Assembly: GCA_034509925.1 (NCBI GenBank)
Contig: CM067526.1
Location: 6,904,501 to 6,968,500 of the forward strand
Direction: 5' to 3'
DNA length: 64,000 nucleotides
From: Hirudinaria manillensis
Lineage: Eukaryota; Annelida; Clitellata; Hirudinida; Hirudinidae
Part shown: one piece after another, positions 53,701-64,000 of the stretch
Numbering within the stretch: the first letter of the stretch is position 1
Layout: every line of letters begins with the position of its first letter
The notes under the pieces: generated by a model
What the model saw: the letters and a program-made list of their open reading frames with translations, nothing else
Told to the model about the DNA's origin: nothing
The model's database searches: none
Made by a program: the position numbers and the translations under genes

Positions 53701-56277
53701 TGGGGAAATCATAACAGAATGAGATCGATGGAAGACTATTGGAATATCTCTGTTGCCAACCAAAGATCTTTAAATAAAACTACAATTTTTAAACCAATAT
53801 GGCAATGAAAAAAAAATCATGTTCTAAGATTATTGACGATTTATGAATGCCCTATTTAGATCTTAGTATTAGTTTTAAAGTGAATAAGACAAACCAATTA
53901 AATGCAAGCTTTAAGATGCTTAGCTTAATTATTAATGATTGAATTACAATCCTTAGTTCAGCAGCCAGAAGAAGGCAAAATAAAATTCTTGTGATGAACA
54001 AAAATAAAATAAATAACAAAAAAACAAAAATTTTTTAGACAAAATTTTTAAATATTCTCACTAAAGGTTCAAATTCTTCAGCTTAATGTTTTCGAGCTAC
54101 AAATAGAACGGGCAAAGATAATTTCAAGGTTCCTCCAACAGAGATCAACAATTTTACAAGACCCTATTAAACAAAATAACTAAATCAAATAATGACCCTG
54201 AAAAATTAAATGCTTTGAAATGTAAAATTTTGCAGTAGTTCTTCTCGGTAGGCAATAATGCATCTTTTATTTTCAGTTTATGTTTAGCAGGTGTGACAAA
54301 ATCATTCGAGTTCATAACTTGTAATAACAAATGAGTTTTAATAACTATAATGGAACATCAACAAAATATTACCTTTGATTTTTAACTCATAGTTGGAGTC
54401 AATTTGATAGCTGCAGGAATGCCCTCCCTTAAATTTGGCTCTTTGAGTTATTTTATCATGATTGCATCCTAAGGCATTGTTTTGGATAATTTTTTTTCAT
54501 ACTTAATAACATTTCTCATAAATCTTTCAAGAAAAAAAATTGTACCAGTGCCATTACAAGCTGCATAATTATTTTGTAAGGTCAAACTTCAGAATTATTT
54601 GCCAAAAAAAAACTATGCCAGAGCAGACCAAAGGCCCATCCCAAGGAAAATACCTCTACCTTCATGAGATAAAAGAAAACATGGCGTGAATAAACACCAA
54701 AAGTAACTCTTTAGCAAAATGAGACTTCAATTCATCTAAAAATTTAAGATTACACTGGATCAGAATCAGATAAAATTAGATTTTATTATGAAAACACAAT
54801 TCACAGAAGGGTATGACAAAAGTATGTTGTTATGCATTATTGTCAGATATGATTAAAAAGATATTGAGATCAACCCTTATTGTTACTTCAGTAACAATGG
54901 TGATAATTATTCTATACACCACCAAATGATTCAATACAATAAAACTTTAATTTAAGAAATAAATGAAGCTACAAATAAATTGCAGAGAATATAATGAATT
55001 AAAATAACCTCTGCAAAACAAAACCGAATTTTTCATGAAGCATTCAACAAATGCCCAACTCATTCTGGAGCTGCATTTACATTGTCAACATGACATTGTG
55101 GAAAATAATGAGCAATAATCGTGCCAATTTGCTAGCATTGATTTGGTTTTAGTGCATACGACATGAAATATTTATTAAGCTGAAGAACAACCCATAGAAC
55201 ATTCACAGCTCTCTTCTCCCCAGCAATGAAAAGCATTAACACTAAAGAGATTAGGAGCAGCCAGCCAAGAAGGCATATTTGAAATTTTCTGCATTTTCTA
55301 AACCAATCAGTGATCTTGGCACAAAAGAGTTGCACGTGAACAATGGCAAAGGATGTGTGCAAACAGCAATAACACAGAGGATTGTATGGGAAATCTATTA
55401 AGATGTTATGCATTCAAACTTTTGTACATCATGTGCATCAGGCTACACACAACTTAAGCGCTGGAAGACCAGGTAATGAGCTTTGAAAATTCAAAACTGA
55501 TAGCGGTGATAGATTAAAAAATAGATTTAGATGTTGATATTCAACCAATCACTTGATCTTTTTTAAATGTCCCTCAGTATTATTAACAAATCAATCATTT
55601 AGCTGATCCTAAGTAAAGGTTTGTAGGTCATAACAAATCAAGAGGAAAAATGATGTCATAAGAAATTGACTAGAATGGATAGGTCAGTGAAATGATTAAT
55701 GCATCACTGCAATCAATAATCTTAAATGTCAAGACATAATAGATGGCCATAACATGGGAGAAGGAACATAAGGAAATAGAACATAAAGATGCCATCACTA
55801 TCAAAATAAGTTTCAGGTTTGTGATTAAGTGAAATTAAAATGCAACAGAAAGCATAGTACTAATAAATAACAATCCATTTTAAGCATTTAATGCAAGGGA
55901 CAAACCCATATGATCAAAATGGTAGCTTCCAAGGTTTGTGTCATAAACCTCTCCACAGCTGCACAACTGTCTATTACCAGGATGATCCATTGCCAAGGAT
56001 TCTAGGGATGTTCTGAAAGCATTAATGTTTAAAAACATTAAATCTAAAGCTCAGTAGATACTAATAATGATTAAAGTATTTACCTTCAGAAACATTCCAA
56101 TTATGTAAATAATAAAGTCAGAAACAGTTTAATGTACAATGGAAGTTTTCAGTAATGAAAAAAAAATCAATAATAGTACCCTGCTTGACTTATCCACATT
56201 TGCCCTGAATTCCTAGGAATAAGGAACTCTTCCTTTCCATCTGCCTCCCAATCATTTGGCAGATGAATATCAGTCAT
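40228..56277 (-). CDS. KIBRA / WWC-family Hippo-pathway scaffold
   Basis: KIBRA activates the Hippo kinase cascade at the cell cortex and binds aPKC. About 22 exons cover 16 kb, with a 3.2 kb intron at 52722-55905. The start is the ATG at 56277: the ATG 16 bases upstream is out of frame and soon hits a stop. Exon 1 (56180-56277) and exon 2 (55906-56012) align with the two WW domains, but both are eroded (see findings). Exon 3 (about 52627-52721) has QWRMEQEEMIKEYLSVAYKD, the conserved start of the coiled coil, which runs to about 47520. A Ser/Gly-rich linker (SSGSSLGSLGSLSASSRGS) lies near 47100. The very large exon at 45385-46849 is Ser/Gln/Asn-rich with acidic and Gly runs and contains PPPSYED (46492-46512). 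The C2 domain spans about 45105-44317. DKETNTDAG lies near 42115, and LNRSGSDSS with RQSIRLK, matching the aPKC-binding region, lies near 41600. A second coiled coil and a tail without the usual C-terminal PDZ ligand end at 40228. Some exon edges are approximate. Confidence 0.9.
41675..41725 (+). repeat. (GATGAT/GGTGGT) microsatellite in a KIBRA intron
   Basis: GATGATGATGATGATGG runs into a GGT tract and back into GAT repeats. Confidence 0.85.
44050..44105 (+). repeat. (GAT)n/(GGT)n microsatellite in a KIBRA intron
   Basis: An imperfect trinucleotide run of GATGATGATGGTGGT type. Another GAA/GAT run lies at about 44213-44242. Confidence 0.85.
47152..47250 (+). repeat. AATAAT tract with an embedded ~20-base minisatellite
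   Basis: Runs of AAT are punctuated three times by AAAAACGTT at intervals of about 20-25 bases, forming a short minisatellite inside a KIBRA intron. Confidence 0.8.
49320..49380 (+). repeat. (TTA)n microsatellite in a KIBRA intron
   Basis: A run of TTA/ATT repeats with a few interruptions. A similar tract lies at about 51300-51350. Confidence 0.85.
51902..52102 (+). other. Unexplained 66-codon open frame antisense within a KIBRA intron
   Basis: The frame runs from just after a stop to TAA and includes SYEVWRLLHKVVRVKACNEL. Its composition is less AT-driven than the surrounding intron. It has no ATG at its start, I do not recognise it, and I see no flanking exons. It could be a fragment of an old element or a stray exon. 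Confidence 0.25.
52722..55905 (-). other. Longest KIBRA intron
   Basis: This intron separates the WW-like exons from the coiled-coil exons. It is AT-rich. Minus-strand frames at 53414-53217 and 55413-55132 are hydrophobic but have no recognisable homology or splice context. I see no element with clear ends. Confidence 0.6.
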
Positions 56278-57619
56278 GCTTCCTTCTGCCATCTTTATGT
56301 TAAGAAATAGGTAACAGGGCTCATTTAAAGATCCATAGAAACGGCATCACATTCTGAGAGATCCTTGATCAAACCATACCACAAAGCTAAGCAAAACTTA
56401 CCCAAAATTAATTGGTGTGAATAATCCCTATTAGTGCCCGTAGCTCCTTATTATCATCAAAACGTGTCTTCAAAGCTTCAGCCGAAGATATGCATCAAAA
56501 TTCTTATTCAAAGCCAACAGTCCCTATTACATCAACTAGACCCGCAAATTAGATCTCAACTTTTCAAGTGGCTAATTAAATTAATAAACGTCTGTCGACA
56601 ACCTAATAACCGATCGATATTACACAAAATTAACAACTTTCAATACGATCTATAAACGGCTCAAGCCTCCCGCATTCCATCAACTTTACAGAGCTTCAAC
56701 TACATTCACAACTTTCGTCGGCGCGGCGCGACAAATATGTGACCTATATGCATAAATTCAGAGCACGATGTAGCATTCTTTCTAGAGTGATTCGACCCAT
56801 TTACATATATTTCTTGCCACCCCATCGTGGGGAACAGTGCAAACCTACAAGAAATCGTCAGTTAGAAGACAGGTGGAAATCAAGATTGCATGGCATTGTG
56901 GTATACCTTAGCGTATTTTGTTTTGGAAAAGATCCATGGTTAGATTCGCGCGTTGTAGTGAGTCTATATGAGGTCCTCTCCCCGAAAATGACTAGCATCT
57001 CGCGCTTTACCGCAATGTCTCGGTCACTTTACTCAGTTGTTGAATCAAGCCTATATTTGGCAGATGTTAAAATAACCTTATAGAGTATTGAAAATTCCCC
57101 GGCTACTAACAAAATTCAAATTCCCCCCCAAACCAGCAGACAGCAAGTGGAAAAATTGCACAACTATAGTATTTTTACACGATATCTGTTTTTGCTTTTC
57201 ATACTAAAACTCAGGAGGATTAATGGTATCCCATCCCAAATCGTAATTTATCTCCAAATGAAGAAATAAGGGTGAAACACTGATACCAACTCCTATGTAC
57301 AAGTCACACAAAATATATTTTGTTAAAAGTAAAACTTTTATTTATTAACATATCTCAACCTTACAAGATTTAAATGAAAAAGAAACTGTTCTCCAAATTC
57401 TTAAATGCAAGTTAAGTTTGTGATTTTGCTACCATTGTTAAAAATACCTTCAAGATAAAATTCCACCCAAACGATCTTCTACATTATTAAGTTTGCTGAA
57501 AAATTGAAAAATGAAAAACCTGTAAACATGCTCTACATAAATTCCACACTATTGCGCGAGGACAATAACAACTGGGAAAGGTTTAATTGTTTTATTTAGA
57601 TAAAAATTTTAGTTCGATT
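56278..57619. promoter_or_regulatory. Shared 5' region of KIBRA (-) and a CRAL-TRIO gene (+)
   Basis: This is a head-to-head gap of 1342 bases. A block at about 56690-57090 is richer in GC and CpG than its surroundings and holds a potential CCCCATCGTGGGG hairpin near 56820. It also holds a 114-codon frame (56739-57083) that I do not recognise. It may be a promoter island or a noncoding RNA; the sequence alone does not decide. Confidence 0.4.
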
Positions 57620-60095
57620 ATGGGAGACCAAGTAATAAGTAGTCATCAATCAGTAGGGGGCGAATTTGAAAAGTTGAAGATGCTCTGTCCGGTAAACATT
57701 TCTTTGTCGTTTTTGGGACTTTATTCTTTATGTATCTGTAACTTGTTTCTGTTTAATTATTACATCGAAACCAGGATCACTCTAATGGAATGCTGAAGCG
57801 ATTTTTGAGAGCTTTCCTGACAGCTGAAAAAGCTTATGAGATGATAATTAAGAATGACAAGTGGAGAATTGATTTTAATGTTGACAATTTGAGTGAGGAA
57901 GATGATGATATCAAAAAAGAAATTGCAACCAGAAAAGCAGTACTTCTAGATCACAGAGACCTGAAAGGCAGGTCAGAAGTTTCTTCTAGACTTTTAGTTT
58001 TCATTCCACAAAATGTTATTTAATTTGTGAATGTTGACTTCTGTCAGCTTTACTCCAAAATTAATTATTTTTTTTCTGTGAAGGCCAATTCTATTTGTGA
58101 GAGTCAAAAACCACAATGCTTATGAACGGGACCTGAACAAGTTGACAAAATTTATCGTCTATATGTTGGTGAGGATAACTTTTCAGAAACACTTTTTTTA
58201 ACTGTCATTTTTTTAATCACACTTAAGGTGAATGGCACAGCTATAAGAAGGGGGATGGGGCATGATTGAATTTTTTATGTGAATAACAGATAAATTCGTG
58301 GCTATGATGCTGCTTATGTTAACAACATAAGAGATTTAAATCATTGTTATATAGTTATCTCATTAGAGAATTTGGAGTATTGAGGCTCAACTTGGGCTCC
58401 AACATGGGTCCTCAGAAATGTGACCTTATTCTAAGGAATAATTTAACACATGAAACCTCTCAAGATCGGTTGAATTCACCAAAATGACAGTATCTTTCTG
58501 ATTCTTTTTGTTCAAACAATCTTCAAACAATTCATCAGAATAAGTTTTCCTACCATTCTTTACTTCTTGTCACTCCCTCCAAGATCTCTCTATGGCAACA
58601 AATATCAAAGACTAGAATAATGATATTTATTAGTTCTTGTTAATGCTGATGTAGGGAGGGTACAGCTGAGGTCTTCCTATCAGATATCTTTGAAAACATG
58701 TCACCTTTTAAAGGTGCTTATAAGAATCCTTCAATCACTTCTATACATCTTGTAAGCATTGAGCCAATTTCTCTTTCTCCTAATAAACTTTTTTTTATAT
58801 AGTCATCAACCACAATATACTTTCCTACGTAAATTTGGAATATTCTAATAAGAATAATGCATACAATACAAAAAACAATTTTTATATAGTCATCAACCAC
58901 AATATACTTTCCTACATAAATTTGGAATATTCTAATAAGAATAATGCATACAATACAAAAAACAATTTTGTTAAATGCAACATTGTGCAATTTTTTTTTC
59001 AATTTTGTTCCTTTTCTAGAGAGCAGCACTTGTTCTGAATTCCAAATTGTTTTGAATAAAATTTAGAGGATGCTCTATCAACACAAAGATTTTAACATGT
59101 TAATGTCACATTTAGCACATGCAATTCTTTATTTGCTGCCACTAATAATCAAGATTTGTTAAATTTGGGCATGATAATCTTTATAATTATAAATTTTTAC
59201 AAATATTCTGAGTCTAAATAGGTTCATGTCATGTGTTTCTTTTACAAGTATATGAATTCAATTTTTGTTGATCACAAACAGTAGGTCACACCACTTCAGA
59301 ATTTGTCCTTCTAATGGATTTATTGATAGTGTTCATAAAAGCATTTGAATGACCTACTTAGTGGTGCACTTTTTTTGCCATGTGGATTTGTTCTTGTTAA
59401 AAGCATTGCACAAATGCTGCTAAAACCTGACACAAAAATATTGGTCAATATAACTTTGGATCTGCCTGATCCCAAAGCAGCCAATGATGACGTGATAACT
59501 TCAGTGATATATATATATTTATATATCCTATATTACCATAAAAACATTTTGACCATATTTACCATTTTCCACAAATTAAAAGGAACAGGCTTGTAAAAAA
59601 TGCAACGAGGATGTCGTTGACTCATTGTGCATCGTGTTTGATCTCCAAGACTTTGGCATGACCAACATGGATTACCAGTTTGTACAACAACTCATTTGGC
59701 TTCTCAGTCGCAGATATCCAGAGCGCCTAGGAATCTGTCTGATCGTTAATTCTTCCTGGTTCTTCTCGAGTTGTTGGACCGTCATCCGACCTTGGTACCT
59801 TAATTCTCATTTGTCTTAATTATTTACCAAATTTGCTACTTAAATAAATAAATAAACTTACTATTAAATTATTTACTTAAATCAACAAATAGCAAAATGA
59901 TTTTCAATTCTTTTGTCTCTGCATAAACATGTCAATACTCTCATGTCATTGCATACTTTATTGTTATTAATCTGACCAATGATGTTCAACAGGCTCAGCA
60001 CAAACACCACAGAAAAAATTATCTTTGCTGACAGAAAAACCATTGGCCAATATATTCACATAGATATGCTGCCAAAAGATTGTAACCTCGCCTGA
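57620..60095 (+). CDS. CRAL-TRIO (Sec14-type) lipid-binding protein
   Basis: Five exons (57620-57691, 57775-57971, 58084-58168, 59589-59794, 59993-60095) close to 220 aa. CRAL-TRIO proteins carry a single hydrophobic lipid such as a phosphoinositide or retinoid between membranes. Exon 2 holds the N-terminal helical lead-in (LKRFLRAFLTAEKAYEMI, KNDKWRIDF). Exons 3-5 hold the lipid pocket: RPILFVRVKNHNAYERD, VFDLQDFGMTNMDYQFVQQL, RRYPERLGICLIVNSSWFFS, then WTVIRPWL, EKIIF and a C-terminal MLPKD. The protein is only the domain, with no MSP, GOLD or other addition. Wording is closest to Sec14-like proteins of fungi, protists and basal animals; I cannot name the orthologue. The 1.4 kb third intron carries a fresh tandem duplication. 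Confidence 0.85.
58792..58970 (+). repeat. Recent 87-base tandem duplication
   Basis: Two adjacent copies (from about 58792 and 58879) differ at one position (CCTACGTAAA against CCTACATAAA). They lie in an intron of the CRAL-TRIO gene. Confidence 0.9.
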
Positions 60096-61922
60096 TGTGC
60101 CAACACAGTATAAGAACATTTTTTATACTTAAATTATAAATTAAGGGATTAAGTTTTGGTTTTGTCGAATATTGCAGAGGAAAGAATCTTATAATTGTAT
60201 GTTCTCATATGAACTAAATTCTTGAAACACCCTGTGATATTACTTTGTCTTCTGTGATTTTTAAACCATTTTCTTATGCCCCTAGATTCTCAATATTTAT
60301 TTTCAAATGTTATCATCAAATTTAACATTTGAATATAATTTAAATTTTGTATCTCAATTTTTGGCTGAATCTATATTTAGGGGTGAAATCATTACATGTT
60401 CCCAATTCTGTGTTGGTGATTGGCTTAGGGTTCGCAAGAGCACCTTGGTGTGCAAGGGCCACCTTCCTCCTCAAAGCAGGAAATATTCATTAAAATGCCT
60501 TAGCTTTCAAATTTCATTTCAAGCTCACATATCACATCACATTTTAATGTATGAATTTTTAGACTTCATGTGCAAAACTTGTTTAAAGCTGACTTATGGA
60601 TATTTTGCACCTCAAAAGCCCTTACATTTTGCAGTGGTCTTGTGACTTCTGGGTTTAAAATACATAGATTTTTATCAGTTTCAGTTGACACATATCAATA
60701 GCAATAAAAAGCTGATATTTCGATATTTATTTTAATATTCAATGATGCCTTGAGTTTTTACAGTTACTTTCAAGATAAAACTTATAAAAAAAAGTCCAAA
60801 GAATCCAATAACACTTAAAAGGTCGATGTTCTAACCAACGATGATAAGCTGGATAAATCTTGATAACCTTGCAAAGATGGAATAAATTCTAAAGTTCTGT
60901 GAGACTAAATTTCCTGCAACGGTCCATTTCATCGATTTTCAAATATTCAAACTATGTGGAAATATCGGAAAATGCTGCCAAATGTTGATTGAAAATGTAC
61001 AGTTCATAAAATTGCCAATAACAAGTTCATGAAATTAAATTCTAAAAAAATTAAATGGCCACTGCCTGAATTACATCAAAATCATAATCAGGATGCCATA
61101 CCACAGCAAGAGGTGAATACATGATGAAACGAGAAGGGATGGCTCGGCATCTCGTGCTATTTACGATTCGTAAGGTCAGGCATGTGACAGAATTAAATAC
61201 TGGCTTTGCCTGTGCTATGCCAATTTCCATGGCAGAGCGAGGGAGGTGTCCAGAAGCAGGCAAAAGAGAAAACAAACGTGTACAACACCGATTGCATAGT
61301 GCATCCTTAAGTGGAAAGGTACGGTACAAATATATACATATAAACATGTGCTTTGAATCAGTCGAGTTTCAAAACAAATCCCTTCGGCGAGTCAAATGAC
61401 TTTGACGTCGAGAAAGGTCCGAGGCGACCTTGCCGTGTAGTGTCGAACGAACATGCCACGAAGTTTTAATAATCGTTAGGTGAAGTAACCGACGAAAAAT
61501 TAATAAAAGCTGATGATTGATGATTCACTGGAAAAACAAGAAGTTCAAGTCGTATGTCTAACCAATAAAAAAAAAATTGTATAAAACTCAAAAACAATAT
61601 TTTCAACCTGCAGCATTTACTGGATGGCTACAGGATTGAGCACTTTGTTAAATTGATATAATGGATAAATATATAAAAAAAATCATTAGGCTACCTGAAG
61701 AAAACATATGTTGGATCATCACCATCATCATTAATATTAATACCTTATCAAAACTGGATCATCTACAAACAACCAAAGGACAAAGATGACATCCCAATTT
61801 TGCAGTTACACGAATCCATGTATCAGCATGCCAATGTTTACATGAAAATCGATAGTTCATCCATTTTCCCCATCAGTCAATCAGAAGAGCATCACAGTCA
61901 GTCTTAAACAACGCGTACTTTA
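60096..61922. other. Convergent intergenic stretch, unresolved coding potential
   Basis: This holds the 3' flanks of the CRAL-TRIO and MBT genes. Near 61454-61401 on the minus strand an ATG opens MFVRHYTARSPRTFLDVK, and 61347-61051 on the same strand is an open frame of 98 codons preceded by an acceptor-like CTTTCCACTTAAG. Together they could be a small two-exon gene, but the donor is poor, no family is recognised, and the opposite strand of 61121-61399 is open too. Confidence 0.3.
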
Positions 61923-64000
61923 TCATAGAACCAGGTTCTGACCGGCCTTCAGACCACTTTTCAACAAAGTAAAGGCCGTCTCGGGCCGATCCCCGACTTC
62001 ATTCCCCGACGGTGCGTATTGCGCGACCGCACCCGCCGAGGTCTCTTCGAAGAGCGACGTAGAAATTTTACTTTCGTACTTTTCATCCGACAATTGGGAG
62101 AAAATGTTCTTCCTTTCGATTTCCAAAGACCTGAACGAGGACACTTTCGAGACGACCTCCCCGTCCGAATCGTCCGAACTTTTGCTCTTCCCGACGGGTT
62201 TGGCGTCGAATCCGCAACCGTACGGAGAGTACGTCGGACTGGATTCCGACAGAAAATCTTTTCCAGACTCGCCCTTTTCTGAAATGAAATTAGCTTTGCG
62301 ATCATCTGCATTGTGACTGTTAGCCACTGTTTCATGAGAGGTTAGGACAGGTCCCTAATGGATGTGATACATTTAGTAACACTAAAAATAATCAATAATC
62401 AACCGTAAAATTCTAACCACATTCAGAATTATCCCCGAGAGCATTCGAAACACATTCATCGTCCTGGTCGGAAGTGTCTTCGTCGCCGTGGTGATCGTGG
62501 GGTCGACTTTTTTTGCCTAAAAATTAAAGTAGAAGTAGCGCTTGAACAAGATGTTCAAGACTTGATTTAATTAGAAATTGTTTTCTAAAGGAAATAATTT
62601 ATGAAAATCAATTAAAAACAATTAAACAAATGAACTTACGCTTGCGACTCCCTTTAGACAGTGACATTCTTTTCTGCTTCTTGATGATTTTATGATGCAT
62701 AAGAGGAGTCACTGTAAAATATCGCGGTGGTGCGTCATGAATTAACTGAATCATCCAATACTTTAAGTGAGAACATTAAAAGGGATTGTAACTCAAAGCT
62801 TTCCAGTAAAACACAAATAAAATAAAATAGCACAAAAAATATTTCACTAAGGTACTTTTGGGTCTGGGAGCTTCAAGCGGATGGCCAAAGGTCTGACACC
62901 ATCCCACGGGGTAAACATCAGGTGAAAACACGTCCATCCACTGCTCCAGCTCCTCCTCAAAGCTTTCCAGTCTCACCCTCATCAGACGACCGGCTATCTT
63001 TGTAATTGTTGCCACACAGACTTGTCTTAAGATAAAATTTACATAATTAGTTTCTGTCAGATACCGTGACATGCTTCCCATGCCATCACAATTTTAAGCC
63101 CTTCCACATCAACAGACAAATTGGAACAAACTTTGGGTTAAGTAGATTTGCAGCCTCAATCTTCATTCTAACTTCAAACCTGTGCAGCGGTTTGTTCTGC
63201 AATTTAAAATTGTCAATTTCAGCATGTCATTTGAAATTGATTAAAATTAATCAGGGCCTACCTGGCTAGCAGAAAACAAAACAATTGGTGCCATCATAGA
63301 TCCAGTTGCTTCTGAATATTCCTTCCAGTCAAATTGCCCATTGTAGCCTTGAATTTTTAAATAAAAGCAAAATTAAGTCCTTAAAGTTGAAAGTGCATCA
63401 CAATTGAACGAGATTCAACTTCTGGAATGAAAGCCAATTGACAAGCAATCCAAAAGTGCATTTACTCTAAGAAGATATTATAAAGGTTTTCAACATGATG
63501 AGTACCTATGGGAGGCACTAGTTTAAGATCATTGGCCAAACAAAATCCAGCTGGAAGGATGTAGGGCGATCTGGCATGGAAGCAGAAGAGATCTCGCTGC
63601 AGGTTTTGCTGCTCAAAGGATATGACGCTGTCTTTCTTCACCATGATGTAGTTGTGCCTGAGAGTTTTGACCACCGTGGCCGCACAAATCGACGACGGAT
63701 TGGACGGATCGACCACTTCGAGCTTCATTCCCGAAACGAATCTCGCTTGAGGCGGAGACGGTGAAGAAGGAGGAGACCTCAGCGATTTTGGAGGATCGCA
63801 TCTTTTGCTCTGAACGTCCACTCTGTTCCTTCTTAACTCTGCCACCTGATCATGTAAAGTAAAAATTTAGCATGAACAGTCATCTTTCAGTTGACTTTTC
63901 AGTCATAATAATTAGAGATAAAACCAAAATCTAACCTCCTCAAACATTTGAGGAGTAGCATCCATTTCATCAAATTGCTTTTCCTGAAGTTTCTTCATCG
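61923..64000 (-). CDS. MBT-repeat chromatin protein, L3MBTL2/MBTD1-like (5' part outside window)
   Basis: MBT repeats bind mono- and dimethyl-lysine on histones and act in gene silencing. The coding region enters from beyond 64000 (DATPQMFEEV) and continues through exons at about 63507-63845, 63262-63350, 63117-63199, 62855-63012, 62639-62713, 62421-62519 and 61923-62279. One repeat contains SGMKLEVVDPSNPSSICAAT, FCFHARSPYILPAGFC and LKLVPPIG. The next has FDWKEYSEATGSMMAPIVLF, RFEVRMKIEAANLLNPK, QVCVATITK and DVFSPDVYPVGWCQTFGHPL. A Lys/Arg-rich patch (KKQKRMSLSKGSRKRK) and an acidic, Ser-rich tail follow; there is no SAM domain. This order fits the last two MBT repeats of L3MBTL2 or MBTD1 better than SFMBT. 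In the first repeat FCFHARSP keeps aromatic residues, but the second has MDVFSPDVYP where relatives have the fuller QWVDCESPD, so its pocket may be altered. Confidence 0.85.

Noticed and set aside
55132-55413. 93-codon minus-strand hydrophobic frame in a KIBRA intron
   Set aside because: No homology, no splice sites that would join it to neighbours, and AT-rich DNA often yields hydrophobic frames.
56291-56293. Upstream ATG as the KIBRA start
   Set aside because: It is out of frame with the WW-like exon and reads into a stop after seven codons; the ATG at 56277 gives the homologous frame.

Overview
This window reads as nuclear DNA of a gene-dense, AT-rich, intron-rich animal. Genes are split into many short exons by mostly 50-1500 base GT-AG introns, and their protein families (USP48, NOP2, FRK-type Src kinase, DCAF6, KIBRA/WWC, L3MBTL2/MBTD1) are animal-type. 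The ancestral-looking exon structure, small introns and few mobile elements suggest a compact invertebrate, perhaps an early-branching one such as a placozoan or sponge. That placement is inference; nothing here fixes the species. There are no tRNA genes, operons or CRISPR arrays that I can see.

Layout: 1-3400 is a repeat field, with a ~175-base tandem satellite on the left, inverted copies of it on the right, and a direct repeat between. 3664-9448 (+) is an unusual gene: a signal peptide, four Ig domains, one membrane helix, a very basic juxtamembrane stretch, and a spermidine-synthase-fold domain that has lost its catalytic residues. 11041-19017 (-) is USP48. 19537-24137 (+) is a large type II membrane protein with several glycosyltransferase-like segments. 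24426-27547 (-) is NOP2. 27963-28630 is a decayed pogo/Tigger transposon. 29949-33037 (-) is an FRK-like Src-family kinase. 33580-38020 (+) is DCAF6. 40228-56277 (-) is KIBRA/WWC with decayed WW domains. 57620-60095 (+) is a small CRAL-TRIO (Sec14-type) lipid-binding protein. 61923-64000 (-) is the 3' part of an MBT-repeat chromatin protein.

The genes mostly alternate in strand, giving three head-to-head pairs (USP48/glycosyltransferase, FRK/DCAF6, KIBRA/CRAL-TRIO) that probably share promoter regions, and four tail-to-tail pairs. I see no sign that neighbours act in one pathway; this looks like ordinary genome packing. The most novel item is the Ig-receptor/spermidine-synthase fusion. I spliced it by hand across 15 exons; the frame closes exactly to 806 codons plus stop and the splice phases agree throughout. 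For DCAF6 (795 aa), the glycosyltransferase (1215 aa) and the CRAL-TRIO protein (220 aa) hand splicing also closes exactly; the other models are approximate at some exon edges.
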